Shown: one piece after another, positions 1-11,279 of the stretch
Position numbering within the stretch: the first letter of the stretch is position 1
Layout of the letters: the number at the start of each line of letters is the position of its first letter
Assembly (NCBI GenBank): GCA_012934845.2
Contig: WNNJ02001777.1
Span: 1-64,000 of the forward strand
Origin: Pomphorhynchus laevis
Taxonomy: Eukaryota > Acanthocephala > Palaeacanthocephala > Echinorhynchida > Pomphorhynchidae
Direction of reading: 5' to 3'
Length of the DNA stretch: 64,000 nucleotides
Made by a program: the position numbers and the translations under genes
Notes under the pieces: model-generated
What the model saw: the letters and a program-made list of their open reading frames with translations, nothing else
What the model was told of the DNA's origin: nothing
The model's database searches: none

Positions 1-935
1 CAATAATCTTATCAAATATATTTATAATAATCTTAGTTATTCAATTAATATTTAATTAATTTATTTTTATTAAATTTATCCAAATATATTTATAATAATC
101 TTAGCTATTAAATTAATATTTAATAAATTAATTTTTAATTAATTAATTTTTCTCTAATTTAATTTTATAATCTTAATTTAATACAAACAATAATCTTATC
201 AAATATATTTATAATAATCTTAGTTATTCAATTAATATTTAATTAATTTATTTTTATTAAATTTATCCAAATATATTTATAATAATCTTAGCTATTAAAT
301 TAATATTTAATAAATTAATTTTTAATTAATTAATTTTTCTCTAATTTAATTTTATAATCTTAATTTAATACAAACAATAATCTTATCAAATATATTTATA
401 ATAATCTTAGTTATTCAATTAATATTTAATAAATTAATTTTTAATTAATTAATTTTTCTCTAATTTAATTTTATAATCTTAATTTAATACATGCAATAAT
501 CTTATCAAATATATTTATAATAATCTTAGTTATTCAATTAATATTTAATTAATTTATTTTTATTAAATTTATCCAAATATATTTATAATAATCTTAGCTA
601 TTAAATTAATATTTAATAAATTAATTTTTAATTAATTAATTTTTCTCTAATTTAATTTTATAATCTTAATTTAATACAAACAATAATCTTATCAAATATA
701 TTTATAATAATCTTAGTTATTCAATTAATATTTAATTAATTTATTTTTATTAAATTTATCCAAATATATTTATAATAATCTTAGCTATTAAATTAATATT
801 TAATAAATTAATTTTTAATTAATTAATTTTTCTCTAATTTAATTTTATAATCTTAATTTAATACAAACAATAATCTTATCAAATATATTTATAATAATCT
901 TAGTTATTCAATTAATATTTAATTTATTTATCTTA
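1..935. repeat. 187-bp AT-rich satellite, about five copies
   Basis: Units begin at 1, 188, 375, 494, 681 and 868, so the period is 187 bp except for the third unit, which is 119 bp. Each unit is itself two diverged halves that share the block tatatttataataatctta. The short unit lacks 68 bp, which is exactly the spacing between the two internal copies of aattaatatttaat (43 and 111 in the first unit). The array runs off the left edge, so its full size is unknown. No coding potential is seen. Confidence 0.95.
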
Positions 936-1370
936 TTCATATATTATATTATTATAGTAAAATACAAGGAACTTATTAGAATATTATAATAATCTAGTAA
1001 TAATAAATAATTAATTATCTGTTAGAGCATTATAATATAATTATTTTTATTCTCTTTATAGTGTAATAAAATATATTCAACTTCATGTCGAGTTCATTAA
1101 TTAGAAAATTATTGTAGCGCTATAGTTCATCTGTTTTAGATACACTTACTCACGATCAGATTAAATTGTAATCAGTTGTTTCTAATAATTTTAAAAAAGA
1201 ATTTTAATTGGTTAACAATATAACAGAGATTATTTAAATAATCATTAAATCAATTAACATTAATTAATTTCAATTAGTATAATCAGACTTGCTTTTTAAA
1301 ATCACCAGCTAATAATTTTTTGAAATTTTCGTTGCTTCTGTTCCTCGCTTCGTGTATAGTATCTCTGGAA
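936..1370. other. AT-rich spacer, nothing recognised
   Basis: I see no long reading frame, RNA motif or repeat in this stretch between the 187-bp satellite and the 19-bp minisatellite. Confidence 0.6.
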
Positions 1371-1532
1371 GGATCTAGGCTATCTGTACGGATGTAGGCT
1401 ATCTGTACAGATCTAGGCTATCTTACAGATTTAGGCTATCTGTACGGATCTAGGCTATCTGTATGGATCTAGACTATCTGTACGGATCTTGGCTTTCTGG
1501 GAACTAGGCTATCTGTACAAATCTAGGCCATC
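1371..1532. repeat. 19-bp minisatellite
   Basis: About eight degenerate copies of a 19-bp unit of the form gatctaggctatctgtacg stand head to tail. The unit is less AT-rich than its surroundings. Later copies (1490-1532) are more diverged. No function is evident. Confidence 0.85.
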
Positions 1533-2510
1533 AATATCCAGATAAGTATTTTTATTGTCGCTAACCAAAAGTTTACATTTAAATAATCTCTGACTTATGG
1601 CTGCTTTCAAAATCTGAATGTCTCTGATTTGAAACAGGTCTAGTCCTTCACCCACATAAGCACTGATTTTGTATTTCACGTAGTTCTTAAGATTACATCT
1701 GCTTTATAATTTATGTTTTGATAGCAAAACTTGTTAATCTTCGGTAATTTTCATATTAGTTATTAGATGAAGGAATTCGGAAAGTAAAGATGATTTTATT
1801 TCTTACTTTACTAGATTAGGGTTTTTATTTAGTAACATGCGCAGTACGCTATATCCTAGTGACCTATCGGTAAATAATTAAGACATTTAAGACGTTTATA
1901 GATTTAGGTGCGGTGCATCACTCAAACGTATAGATATCAATAATTATTAATTACGAGAATAACTGATAATTAATCAGTCGTAATGTAAGAAGGATCAAAA
2001 TCTGAATTAAACGAACGGACTAGCTTTACTGGATTATTTCCAACTATCAAAAAACGCATACATGACCATAGTTGGTAGTGTTTCTTCTTATCTATCAATA
2101 AATTTGTTAATACTCATGCAGCCTATAAACTAATTCGAATTCTAAATGACTTATAAAAATATGGTCGAGAATTGTTCCGAATTTATTTGAATGAATATTA
2201 GAATTTAAATATTTTTTCTTATAAAATTGTATTTTCAGTATCTCAGATTAGGTTATAGAATACTTTTTTGAGTTTAATAAGTTTGATCACAATGTAATTT
2301 TCATTGTTTCGGATTACGGCAATAGATATTTATTTCGCATTATTGCACTTGTGTGAGCGACACAATTCAACAGCTAAGTTGAGTTTTTGAATTACACGAA
2401 TTCCTATATATAACAGATATAATTAAGTATTAATTAAATTACAAAATTTCATTAATTCAAAATTATAATTATGCAAAGTCGAAAGTTTATCAGTTTTTAA
2501 CTTTATAGAT
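1533..2510. other. Spacer beyond the 3' end of the LIM gene
   Basis: No gene is recognised. The stretch lies downstream of the LIM gene stop codon on the minus strand, so it should contain that gene's 3' UTR and poly(A) site; one possible AATAAA lies on the minus strand near 2330-2335, which is not proof of use. Confidence 0.5.
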
Positions 2511-2758
2511 TTAGATTTTTCGTTTATTTTGCTTCCTCTTTCTATTTTCTTTTGTTTTCTTTTGAAGTTGTGGCTCATTTTCTGTCGCTTTCTCTTGTGT
2601 AAACTTTGCATAACATGATTCACAGTACAATATTTCGTTTTTAAGGACAAATCGTTTACTAACTAAGTTCTCTTCGCACACTGTACATTCAAAACACATT
2701 AAATGCCATTGCGCTGAATCCAAACGAACAATGGGTGAAGTAATTTCCATGTTAGCAC
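2511..2758 (-). CDS. LIM gene exon 5: last LIM domain and C-terminus
   Basis: The acceptor TTGTAG precedes 2758; exon 4 leaves one base, so the first codon is completed here and reads G-A-N-M. The exon holds the H-x2-C-x2-C-x2-C (WHLMCFECTVC) and YCESC zinc ligands of the fourth full LIM domain. After it comes a tail of about 30 residues rich in Lys, Arg, Gln and Glu, then the stop at 2511-2513. The spacing from the previous CxxC to the His is about 24 residues, slightly long for a LIM finger. Confidence 0.88.
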
Positions 2759-5700
2759 CTACAATTAAACAACATATTTATTATAAAGATTCTAAATATA
2801 CTCAATATTTTGAACTAATTAAATTTATCTATTTTTTCAATTATAAAGCAATATATAAATACAAATTTGTTTAGCAAAAGTACAAAAAGAACAAACGTTC
2901 AAAAATAATGAAAGTTTAAAATTCTACATCAGTAGGACTACCCGCTTTATCGTGTGCATCGCGGTATATATCCTCGTGATATGACCCCATTTCAGAACTA
3001 CTAGTGCTGTCTTCGAATGAGCTGCTCTCTGAGCTTGAGAAAGATGTGGTGAGCCGATTGATGATTAAATCAAAACGCGTTGTTATTCCGATAACATGTA
3101 ATAGGGGTTTATCGGAATAGTTTTTAGTAGATCGGTTGGGTTATAACAGATCTGTTGCGTTATAGTAGATCTGTTGGGTTATTTACAATGGGTGAATTTT
3201 ATTATTTATTTGTTAGTATTACAGTTTCTTGAATTTATAAATTTATAATATATTTCTTATATTATTAATATTATAAAGTTAAAAAGTCATCTAACGTAAT
3301 ATGTATAGTTTCATGTGGTATTCTTTTAATAGGTTGCTATTTTAACCCATTGATGTCGGCTTGTGATATCATCGATGAAGTTTCGCCTTTTTTAAGTGAT
3401 TTATCTTCTGAAAATTCCATAATCGTTGCGGGAGATTTTAATGCACGTTTCATGAACCCTGTCCCATCTAAACTTAAGCAACTGTTATACTTTTTTAGTG
3501 AGTTTGGTCTTGAGTTGCACGTACCCGTAGAAGGATGGACTTATGAGTCTCACAATGGGCGAAGTTGCATCGATTTCATATTTACAAATGTTAGCGTCAA
3601 AAAGGTTAAACTGGAGATTGCATCCGAATGGGCTCTACTCCGCAAACACAAACCTGTATCTTTCATTCTAGAAAATCATATTAACACGCCAATAGAGAAA
3701 TCCTTGCCTTCACAAATTAGCAGAAAACTTTGTTTCAGGAATTTGAATCATAATATGATTAAAGACGCAGTAGATCTTCTAAATGCATTTGAAATAGAAG
3801 CAAGTTTCTCCAAAATCAGTGAATGCCTTCTCACCGCATGTCATCCACTCTCTAATCGCAATTCTCAACATTATGGGAACAAGATACATCGTAAGCCAAT
3901 ACACCTTGTACAGCTACGGAGAAAGCTCATATTTATGGGCAGAAGCCGGCGGTTTGATCATGATATTAATATGAATTTTATTTTCTTACGGCGTGTGTAT
4001 TGTACGATGTTATCAAAATTTCGCGAATCAATATTATTAGAGGAAGAATACAAACGCTTGCGACAAGCAGAACGATGCCCCTGGAAACTGCAAAGAAAAA
4101 ACAATGTTAGTACCTCCGGCATCCCGATGAACCGTTGGTTTAAGCACTTTAATGATATTCTCGTTAATTCACATGACCTCCCAATGTGTCGTAATAATAA
4201 TGCGCTGATAACACTGTCATGCTTGGACAGTGACAATGACCAACTAAATGCTCCATTTTCATTGCCCGAATTGGAACTTGCTCTCTTTTCTATGTCTAAT
4301 AATAAGGCGACCGGCCCTGACCAACTTTGTGTTGAACAAATTAAAGATTCCTTTTATTTATTATCGAGTTATCGGCTACATTTATTCAATTGTATCCTAT
4401 ACGGTTATCAAATGCCGGTGTCATGGAAGCAAGCTGTAATAACAACTCGTACCGTGGAATTGCCCTGCTAAATCATACCTATAAATTTTTATCCACTCTT
4501 ATAACCAATCGATTATCGAAACACTGTGATTATCTCGCCAGAACAATTTGGTTTCCGACCTCACCGATCAACGGTGGATGCAATCAAGGTAGTTCGTGAA
4601 CAAGTGTTATTACAATTCGAACGCAAGAGTCATTTATATGCTATCTTTGTTGACTTTAAAAAAGCCTTTGATTCGGTTAATCGAGAAATACTCACCCGTA
4701 AATTGTCGATGGATTTCCGGATATCTGGTCGTATGCTGAAACTCTTAGGCAATATCCTCTATGCCAATTCATTAAATGTCTTCGACGGACTTACTTCATC
4801 AGACACAATAATTGCTAGCCGCGGTGTAATGCAGGGAGATCCGCTCAGCCATATCCTTTTCTCTGTTTATATCCATGATTTGCCGTCTCATCTGAGAAAC
4901 GAATGTCAAACTTCAAGTTCTGTTCTTTACGCTGACGACTTAGTTATTCTAACGAAAGATCTGGAATCGGCTCAAAACGTAACCACTGCTCTAGCTAACT
5001 ACTGTTCAAATAATCTAATTGAAGTCAATATCGATAAAACAAAGGTAGTAAAGTTTCGTAAAGGTGGCAGATTGTGCTCACATGACGAGATTAGTTTAAA
5101 CAGCAGGAAGGTAGAGTTCAGTAATCAATACACGTACTTGGGGATGCTATTGACAAGTAGGTGGTATTTTAAGCTTCATATCGAAAAGAAATGTGTGAAA
5201 ATCGTCATAGCCACTTCGCGAGTTAAATGTTTAGGTAAGCTTTCCTTTGGTGGTGCTCTTCAGTATTTTCATGTCATGCTTCTACCGATTTTGTCGTACG
5301 CGCTTTCAGCAATCTGGACAGACCTCAGGACGGCTAATTTTGCGCAGATCGACAAATGTAAAGGCAGATTCATTAAGCGTGTTGTAGGCGTCTCTCCAAA
5401 GTGCTCGACGACTGCGGTTTATGTTTTATCTAAAGTCGAGTTATGTACGGAGTATTTACGAAATATGATCGGAGCACAAGATACGGTACATTATATTCAA
5501 AATAAAAAAGACTTTACAGATAAGGTTAGCAAGCTAGATCATCATATGTACACTTCACCAGTTAATACGCAAACGAGTTGGAAGTCTCCGTGTGCTTCTA
5601 AACGCCCCCTCGTTTGGAGGGTTTCTTTACACGGATATCACGACAAGTTTTGTCGCACTCGCATACCTGTCCATAAACGTGGAGTTTCGTGTGTGTGTCT

Positions 5701-8700
5701 TTTCTGTGGTGATATATGTGAGTCTTTATCCCACGTATTTGAGTGCCCGGTGTTAGCGCAAAAATCTTTGAAGGAGATCGATAGGTTAAGTTTACGGCTA
5801 ACCTGATAAACCTGCTAAATTTCTTTTGCCTGTTGGGAACTAGCGGTGGACTATCAAATATTGATATTATCTCAAATGAAGTCGTTTCAATGTTTTATTT
5901 AATTTTTTTCATTTGGCCAAGTCGAGAGACGCAGTGCCCTAATAAATTTCCTCTACATTATTATTATTATACATTCAACAACATACGAGCATTAGCTCAA
6001 ATAGCTGGCTCACAATAAGTTCGTAAATAAATTAATTAGTTATTAAAATAAGGAAATGCAACACGAAACATTGCTTGATCCATTCGTAGTCTTCTTTTAA
6101 AAGTATTAAGTGAACTGCATCCAACGGTGTCTGCATCAAGGTTGTTCCAAAGCTCAACAATTCTTCTATCAAATTGCATCGCGCCCAATTTCTGTACTCT
6201 GTTTCTTCGAATAGTTAAAGAATGACCGCGAAGAACATTTGAACCACGTAGTTGAACCCTACTCCGAAGAGGGTGATGAGGACGTTGGAATAAATGCCAA
6301 ACAAGGCACATATCCATGTACCGACGGGTCCATGTGACGGTCTCAAGTCCTAATGATCTCAGTCTGTCTTCATAAGGCAGCGACGCTAACGTTGGTGCTA
6401 GCTTTGTTGCCCTGCGAAGTACCCTCTCTGATTTCTTATGTTCATACACAGTACGTGGGTATACAACCGGAGCTGCATATAAAAGTCTACTCAATACATG
6501 TGCTAAAATCAGAGGCCGAAGAGCAGTCGGATTAACGCGAACAAACGCGCGTCGAATCATACCTATCATTTTATTGAAGTTGGCACAAGCTTGCCCATTG
6601 TGCTTTTTGGTTGATAAATTAGAGGTCACTCAGGCTGCTAAATATTTGTAACTATCGACACTTTCAACAAGACAGCCCTTATATTTGTAACAGACAATTG
6701 TTAGTTGCTTGCGAGCATTGCCAACACTACGCATGTGTTTGCATTTCGAAACATTTATCACAAGCTTGTTAGACGCCGCCCACAACCCCACATTATCCAT
6801 ATCAGTTTGCAAATTATCAACATCCTCACATGAATAAATGAGCCGCCTTATTTTTAAGTCATCTGCATACAAACATGATCGAGAGCGAATGCACCCAGAC
6901 AAATCGTTAACATAAATGCTGAATAAAAGCGGACCCAAAACTGAACCTTGAGGTACTCCAATATGACATTCTCTAGACACAGACAATGACCAATCGACAA
7001 GTACTCGAAAGCAACGATCACGAAGAAATTCTCTAATCCAATCAACTATTATGTTTGGGAGTCCAGTATTGACAAGTTTCTGAAGAAGTAGACCATGATC
7101 TACTCTATCAAAAGCTTTAGAAAAGTCGAAGAATATAATGTCTGTATCGGTATAATGTGTCTTATTCGCTGTCCAATTAAGATGAGCATCAAGCAAATTT
7201 GAAACAGTTGAATAACCCTCCCGAAATCCGTGCTGATTAGGGACTAAAATTTTTCCTACACGAAAAAAACTCAACCATGTAGCGATGCACAAACCTCTCC
7301 AACACTCTACAGCAAATGCAGGTAATGCTCACCGGCCTATAATTCTCGACGGAAGAGCGATCTCCCTTCTTGAAGTAGGGAAGAACAATTGACTGCTTCC
7401 ACATATTAGGAAGAGATCTTTCTAAGATTGACTGGCGAAAAATTGATTGATAATTACCATGATATTTTGTTTTTGATTAATTATTAATTTTTTATAAATT
7501 ATATAATTTAATAAATTAATATATAATTTGTGAATTAATATAAATATTATAACATCTTATATATTATACGATAAAGACATAAAGAAAAATCTCAATGATG
7601 TCACGTAAAAGTATTGATTAAAGAAAAGCAACTAGATTAAAAACAAGCAAATTTTAACCGCAATTACTCTAAAATGCCACAATAAATATTCACCTTTACG
7701 AATTTGCGATTTACATCGTTGACACAATATGTTTGAATGCAAGTGACACCATTGACATCTAATTGTGTGGGAAATATTTGTAAAAAACAAGTCCTCAATG
7801 GGATTGTTACATTCAGCACATTTTAAACATCGTCGATGAAATATTTGATTTTCAAATACAATAGCGTCATCATCATTAACTATCTGATAAAAGAGACAAA
7901 ATTACAAATATCAAATTTAATATGATTAAAAATAAATATAATTTAAAAGAAAAATTTATCTTATGAAATTAACAACAAATTACTTAGTGTTTTGTAGTTT
8001 GACCTCATACACGTTAAAACAAATCTCATGATGATCAAAAATTAAAAATAATATTACAAAATATTAAAAAAGTGTACAGGACAGAAGAAAATATTTGGAA
8101 GTATTTTTGCTCAGTAGAATAAGGGCAGGTTTATGATCACATACACTTATTCTTCGACCTGTTTGTCAGGTATATTTACCGGAACACGTAATGGTCATTG
8201 AATATTTTTCAGCCGTAAATGAATATCCAAAACGAAATCAATTTTTATACTTTATAATTTTAAATTCTCCTTGTATTTTTAGATTAAAAATTCCTACTGA
8301 TAGATTTGTTCTGTAAAAATATTAAAAATAAATTAGATTTTCATTTGCTAGATATGTACTACATTCAATTCAATTAAGCATTTGATAAACTTTAGATATT
8401 TATTGAATAAAGGCATTAATTACATAATGTATTGATAAGACATTAGAACGTTTAAAATTTTGGGACACATTAAACGGTCGCTTTCATAGCTTACTATTAA
8501 GATGCTTGTATAATACCATATTTTAAATACACTAACCAAATATCTATACTAGATAATAAATAAACTAGATATCAAAACCATCTTGACTTTATTTATTTGC
8601 CTTAAATATGTATACAAGTATTGACAAATAATTTTAAAAATTACTACATGAAAACCTTTTTTATGATATAGTTTTTTCTTATTATGGAGTGTTTACTGTT

Positions 8701-11275
8701 TCAGCTAAAATTCAATGAATAAAGAAAAAATATATAAAAAATTAGAAACAATATTTATGTTTCAATATTGACGTGTAGGACAGGAAGAATTCTTTAAAAA
8801 GCAACAAAGTATTGTTGTCTCGACATATTGTGTCTCATCAGTGACGGGTACCTTCCACTGCTGGAACCAGAGGAGGACTGCCAGGTAGCCAACACAATAT
8901 TATTCAGGTGTAAATCCATACACCTGAAATATCCACAGGACGCAGCATTACCTGTATTCATTCCTGGGATTTTAGAACTCTTGTCGAGCGCAAACAAGAC
9001 AAGATGCCAATACTGGATACTCCACTTACCAGTTTAATGAATTTCAAAGAATAATTGAATTTCCTGCATATTTTATTTTGAGGTGGAGGGCACGACAAGA
9101 TACAAATCTAAATATTAAACTTAGTTAAAGTTTAATCAAATAAAATTATTGCTTCGTAGATGGTTATTGAGATCATATCTTTGACAAAGAATTGCATACG
9201 TAATATACGAAGAAGAAACTTCTAAAGAGTGTTACTCGTATATACATTGTGTTATAACATCTGCCTCATCGAAATGGCATAATTAAAGGTGTAATTCCTG
9301 GAAACGATATACTTTAATTATATGTGGTCTTCCTTTACAATCCAAATTCCGGGAAACGATATACTTTAATTATATGTGGTATTCCTTTACAATCCAAATC
9401 ATGAACGGGTTTACAAAGTTTGTTTCTAAAACTATTCTGTGAATATGCAGTTATCTGCATGTAAATTATTATAATCTTAAATTTAATACCTTGTTACACA
9501 TAAGACAAGGCAGTTGACTAATCGTCTGTAAACATAGCTCACAGTACATTTCATTTTCAATTCCAATGACACAATTTTCTTCAACTAATGATTTAAAACA
9601 TTTATTGCATTTTACACATTCCACGTGGTAATGATGTTCATCATGCATTGTTACCATTTGTCCTGAATAGAAAATAACAAGTTATTATCTGTTACAAATA
9701 ATTGTGTATCTACAAATATTTTGCATCAAAAATATTTAAAAATCACATTCCCAAAAAAATAATGTAAATTAATGCTCTCACAATTGAACGTTTGTTTATT
9801 CATATCGAAAGGGCTACTGAATAACGAATCAAACAGTTTTGATAAATTCAAAACTTTGCATCGAAAATATTTAAAAATCACATTCACAAAAAATAATGTC
9901 AATTAATGCTCTCACAATTGAACGTTTGTTTATTCATATCGAAAGGTCTACTGAATAACGAATCAAACAGTTTTGATAAATTCAAAACAAATCTACTTGT
10001 ATTTAGTTTTCGAAGTCCTGGCAACCTACTCACTCTTGGATAATTAATTGTGTTACATCAATAGCAATAAAATCAAACGCATAGTAGGTTATGCAATAAG
10101 GCTAACCTGGAATCAAACCAAATTGACAGACTTCACATTTTGTTCCATAGGTGGTATATAAACATCGATTGCACAAAATTAGACCTTCATGGTAGCCGAA
10201 TGTGCCATCATCAATAAATGAATTATCGCAACCTGCGCATTTTAAACATTCTTGATGGAAGTAGTATTTATTTTGGTAAACCACGGCCTAAACAACAGAT
10301 GCAAGAAGAACAAAAATATTGTGACTAAGTTTGATTGACTAAGCAATTAATGAATTGAAATTACTTGCTATGATTGCTTCTGAATATAATTCTTTATCCT
10401 TTACCAATACAAAGAAACGAGGTATTAGAAGTTTGACTTTTATTTTAAATTTCAATTTTTTATTTTAATTTGATTAAAGTTAAATAAACTCTTATAACGA
10501 TTATTTATAAATATTATATAATTATTAAATTTTGATTTATTAATTTATTAATCTATAATTTTATAATTATATTAAATACGTCGAATCAATTAGCTGATTT
10601 GATTTGCTTGAATAAATTAAATATAAATTAATTAAACGTGATTTCATATCCATACAATAAGAAATAAATGCTAGAGTGATGAATATTCTTAATCAAACTG
10701 CTCGTTTTCATTGAGCATTTTTAAGTGGCTCATGCATACACAGACAGCTTACCAGCCTGTTTGCATGTTATGCAAGTTATGTTAAGCCATTTTCATAATG
10801 GCTTAACACAATAGAAACCTGATCAAATAGCATAACGATAGTGCGCGCCTTCGAATATACACTGTCTACTTGTGAATAAACTTAAAATAATATAAATCGC
10901 GAATAATTTGAAATAATTAATCAATAATTTATAAAAATTTAGTAATATAAAATAATTTATGTAATAATATATATTTAATATTATATACAATAAAAATAGT
11001 TTGAATTAATACCATTAATCAGTAACGGATATATTCCAACATCATTAAAATATAATAAAATCTAATGTTGCAATAAATATTACCTTATGATTTACTTTGA
11101 TGACCTTTCCGCATTGAGTACAAAGAGGAGAAATATACTCATTGTAACATTGAATACAGTAACCTCTGTTATTGCTGGCTACCACAAATAGTGCTCCATC
11201 AAGTTGACGATCGCAGTTCCAACAAATAAACGGAGCATCGATAGTCGGATTTTGTTCGGATACTTCGCTAGCTAG
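2511..11275 (-). CDS. Four-and-a-half LIM domain protein (FHL/Limpet-like), five exons seen
   Basis: Five minus-strand exons join in phase into one protein of roughly 320 residues with a half LIM domain followed by four full LIM domains, then a short basic tail. Exons: about 11275-11084, 10287-10107, 9662-9490, 7883-7694 and 2758-2511, all with AG acceptors and GT donors. Each LIM domain has the C-x2-C...H-x2-C, C-x2-C...C-x2-C zinc pattern. Introns fall at similar places in each domain, between the first and second zinc-ligand clusters, as expected for a protein built by duplication. This domain order is that of FHL proteins, scaffolds of muscle and adhesion sites that also act as transcription cofactors. 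The first exon has no ATG in frame after an upstream stop and is preceded by CTAG, so an earlier exon, not identified, probably carries the start. The last intron (2759-7693) holds two LINEs. Confidence 0.9.
3325..5990 (+). mobile_element. Non-LTR retrotransposon (APE-type LINE), 5'-truncated, in LIM gene intron 4
   Basis: Starts inside the endonuclease: IIVAGDFNAR (about 3415-3450), the CIDFIF motif (about 3570) and a late HKPVSF block (about 3645). The reverse transcriptase follows with FGFRPHRST (4546), the FVDFKKAFDSVN block (4640), GVMQGDPLSHILFSVYIHDL (4824) and the YADDLVIL catalytic motif (4929). A C-terminal Cys/His cluster (CVCLFC...HVFEC, about 5690-5745) is typical of LINE ORF2. 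The reading frame is broken near 4440 (apparent deletion) and shifts again near 4525-4545. The 3' end has a TTA run near 5960, as in LINEs that end in short tandem repeats. Clade (CR1/L2/I-like) is not settled. It lies in opposite orientation to the host gene. Confidence 0.9.
6036..7460 (-). mobile_element. CR1-like LINE fragment, reverse transcriptase, in LIM gene intron 4
   Basis: Minus-strand reverse transcriptase reading: NQHGFREGYSTVSNL (about 7240), FFDFSKAFDRVDH (about 7115), GVPQGSVLGPLLFSIYVNDL (about 6950) and CLYADDLKI (about 6870), then the CR1-type block LPYEDRLRSLGLETV (about 6370). The frame is interrupted by one TGA at 6630-6632 and by a frameshift in the T run near 7262-7270; upstream of it the other frame continues with WKQSIVLPYFKKGDRSS. 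The element is 5'-truncated and shares orientation with the LIM gene. It is too broken to be active. Confidence 0.9.
7694..7883 (-). CDS. LIM gene exon 4
   Basis: Too short for a long open frame but clear by splice sites and pattern. After the acceptor TATCAG at 7885-7884 it reads IVNDDDAIVFENQIFHRRC and continues with CLKCAEC, RCQWCH and CQRCKSQIRK before the donor GT at 7693-7692. It therefore completes the third full LIM domain and starts the fourth. It enters in phase 0, matching the end of exon 3 (CNK), and leaves one base for exon 5. Confidence 0.88.
8805..8900 (-). ncRNA. Decayed hammerhead motif of the 26.3-kb (H0) family
   Basis: On the minus strand CUGAUGA (8835-8841) is followed by a stem II of the form GACACAAUAUGUC and then GAGA (8818-8821) in place of GAAA. 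The stem I strands no longer match. It resembles the intact copy at 26282-26362, including the CCAGCAGUGG loop. The changed GAAA box suggests it does not cleave. It lies in the sense orientation of the LIM gene intron. Confidence 0.6.
9299..9401. repeat. 52-bp tandem duplication
   Basis: The block beginning gaaacgatatactttaatta occurs at 9301 and again at 9353, nearly identical, within LIM gene intron 3. Confidence 0.9.
9490..9662 (-). CDS. LIM gene exon 3
   Basis: Acceptor TTCAG precedes 9662; the first two bases complete the Gly codon begun in exon 2. The exon reads QMVTMHDEHHYHVECVKC and carries the CVKCNKC, YCELC and CLMC zinc ligands, so it completes the second full LIM domain and starts the third. 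The donor is AAG followed by GTATTA at 9489. It ends in phase 0. Confidence 0.9.
9720..9988. repeat. 135-bp tandem duplication in LIM gene intron 2
   Basis: Two nearly identical copies, starting at about 9721 and 9856, share ttgcatc(a/g)aaaatatttaa and the block aatgctctcacaattgaacg. They differ by a few substitutions and small indels. No function is seen. Confidence 0.9.
10107..10287 (-). CDS. LIM gene exon 2
   Basis: After the acceptor TTTAG it reads AVVYQNKYYFHQEC in phase 0, then CLKCAGC, LCNRC and CEVC, completing the first full LIM domain and opening the second. The donor is CCAG followed by GTTAGC at 10106, leaving one base. Joined to exon 1 the spacing from the second Cys to the first His is 19 residues, normal for LIM domains. 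Confidence 0.9.
10288..11083. other. LIM gene intron 1
   Basis: AT-rich intron. Part of 10430-10620 resembles the A+T-rich side of the dispersed R-repeat (for example the tract near 10437-10460 and the tacgtcgaatcaattagctg block). I see no other feature. Confidence 0.5.
11084..11275 (-). CDS. LIM gene first recognised exon: half LIM domain
   Basis: Reads ...TIDAPFICWNCDRQLDG..., then YCIQC, which is the second zinc finger of a LIM domain without its first half, then CTQCGKVIKVNHK, the start of the first full LIM domain. The half LIM at the N-terminus is the hallmark of FHL proteins. The donor is AAG followed by GTAATA at 11083. There is no in-frame ATG before an upstream stop; CTAG sequences at about 11272-11279 could be the acceptor, so the exact 5' border is uncertain by a few bases. 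Confidence 0.82.
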
Positions 11276-11279
11276 CAAA

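Larger units (their letters stand above)
7884..9489. other. LIM gene intron 3
   Basis: AT-rich intron. It contains a diverged hammerhead-bearing repeat (about 8790-9040) and a 52-bp tandem duplication (9299-9401). I see nothing else. Confidence 0.7.

Noticed and set aside
1-935. CRISPR-like array
   Set aside because: The units are contiguous with no unique spacers, so it is a satellite.
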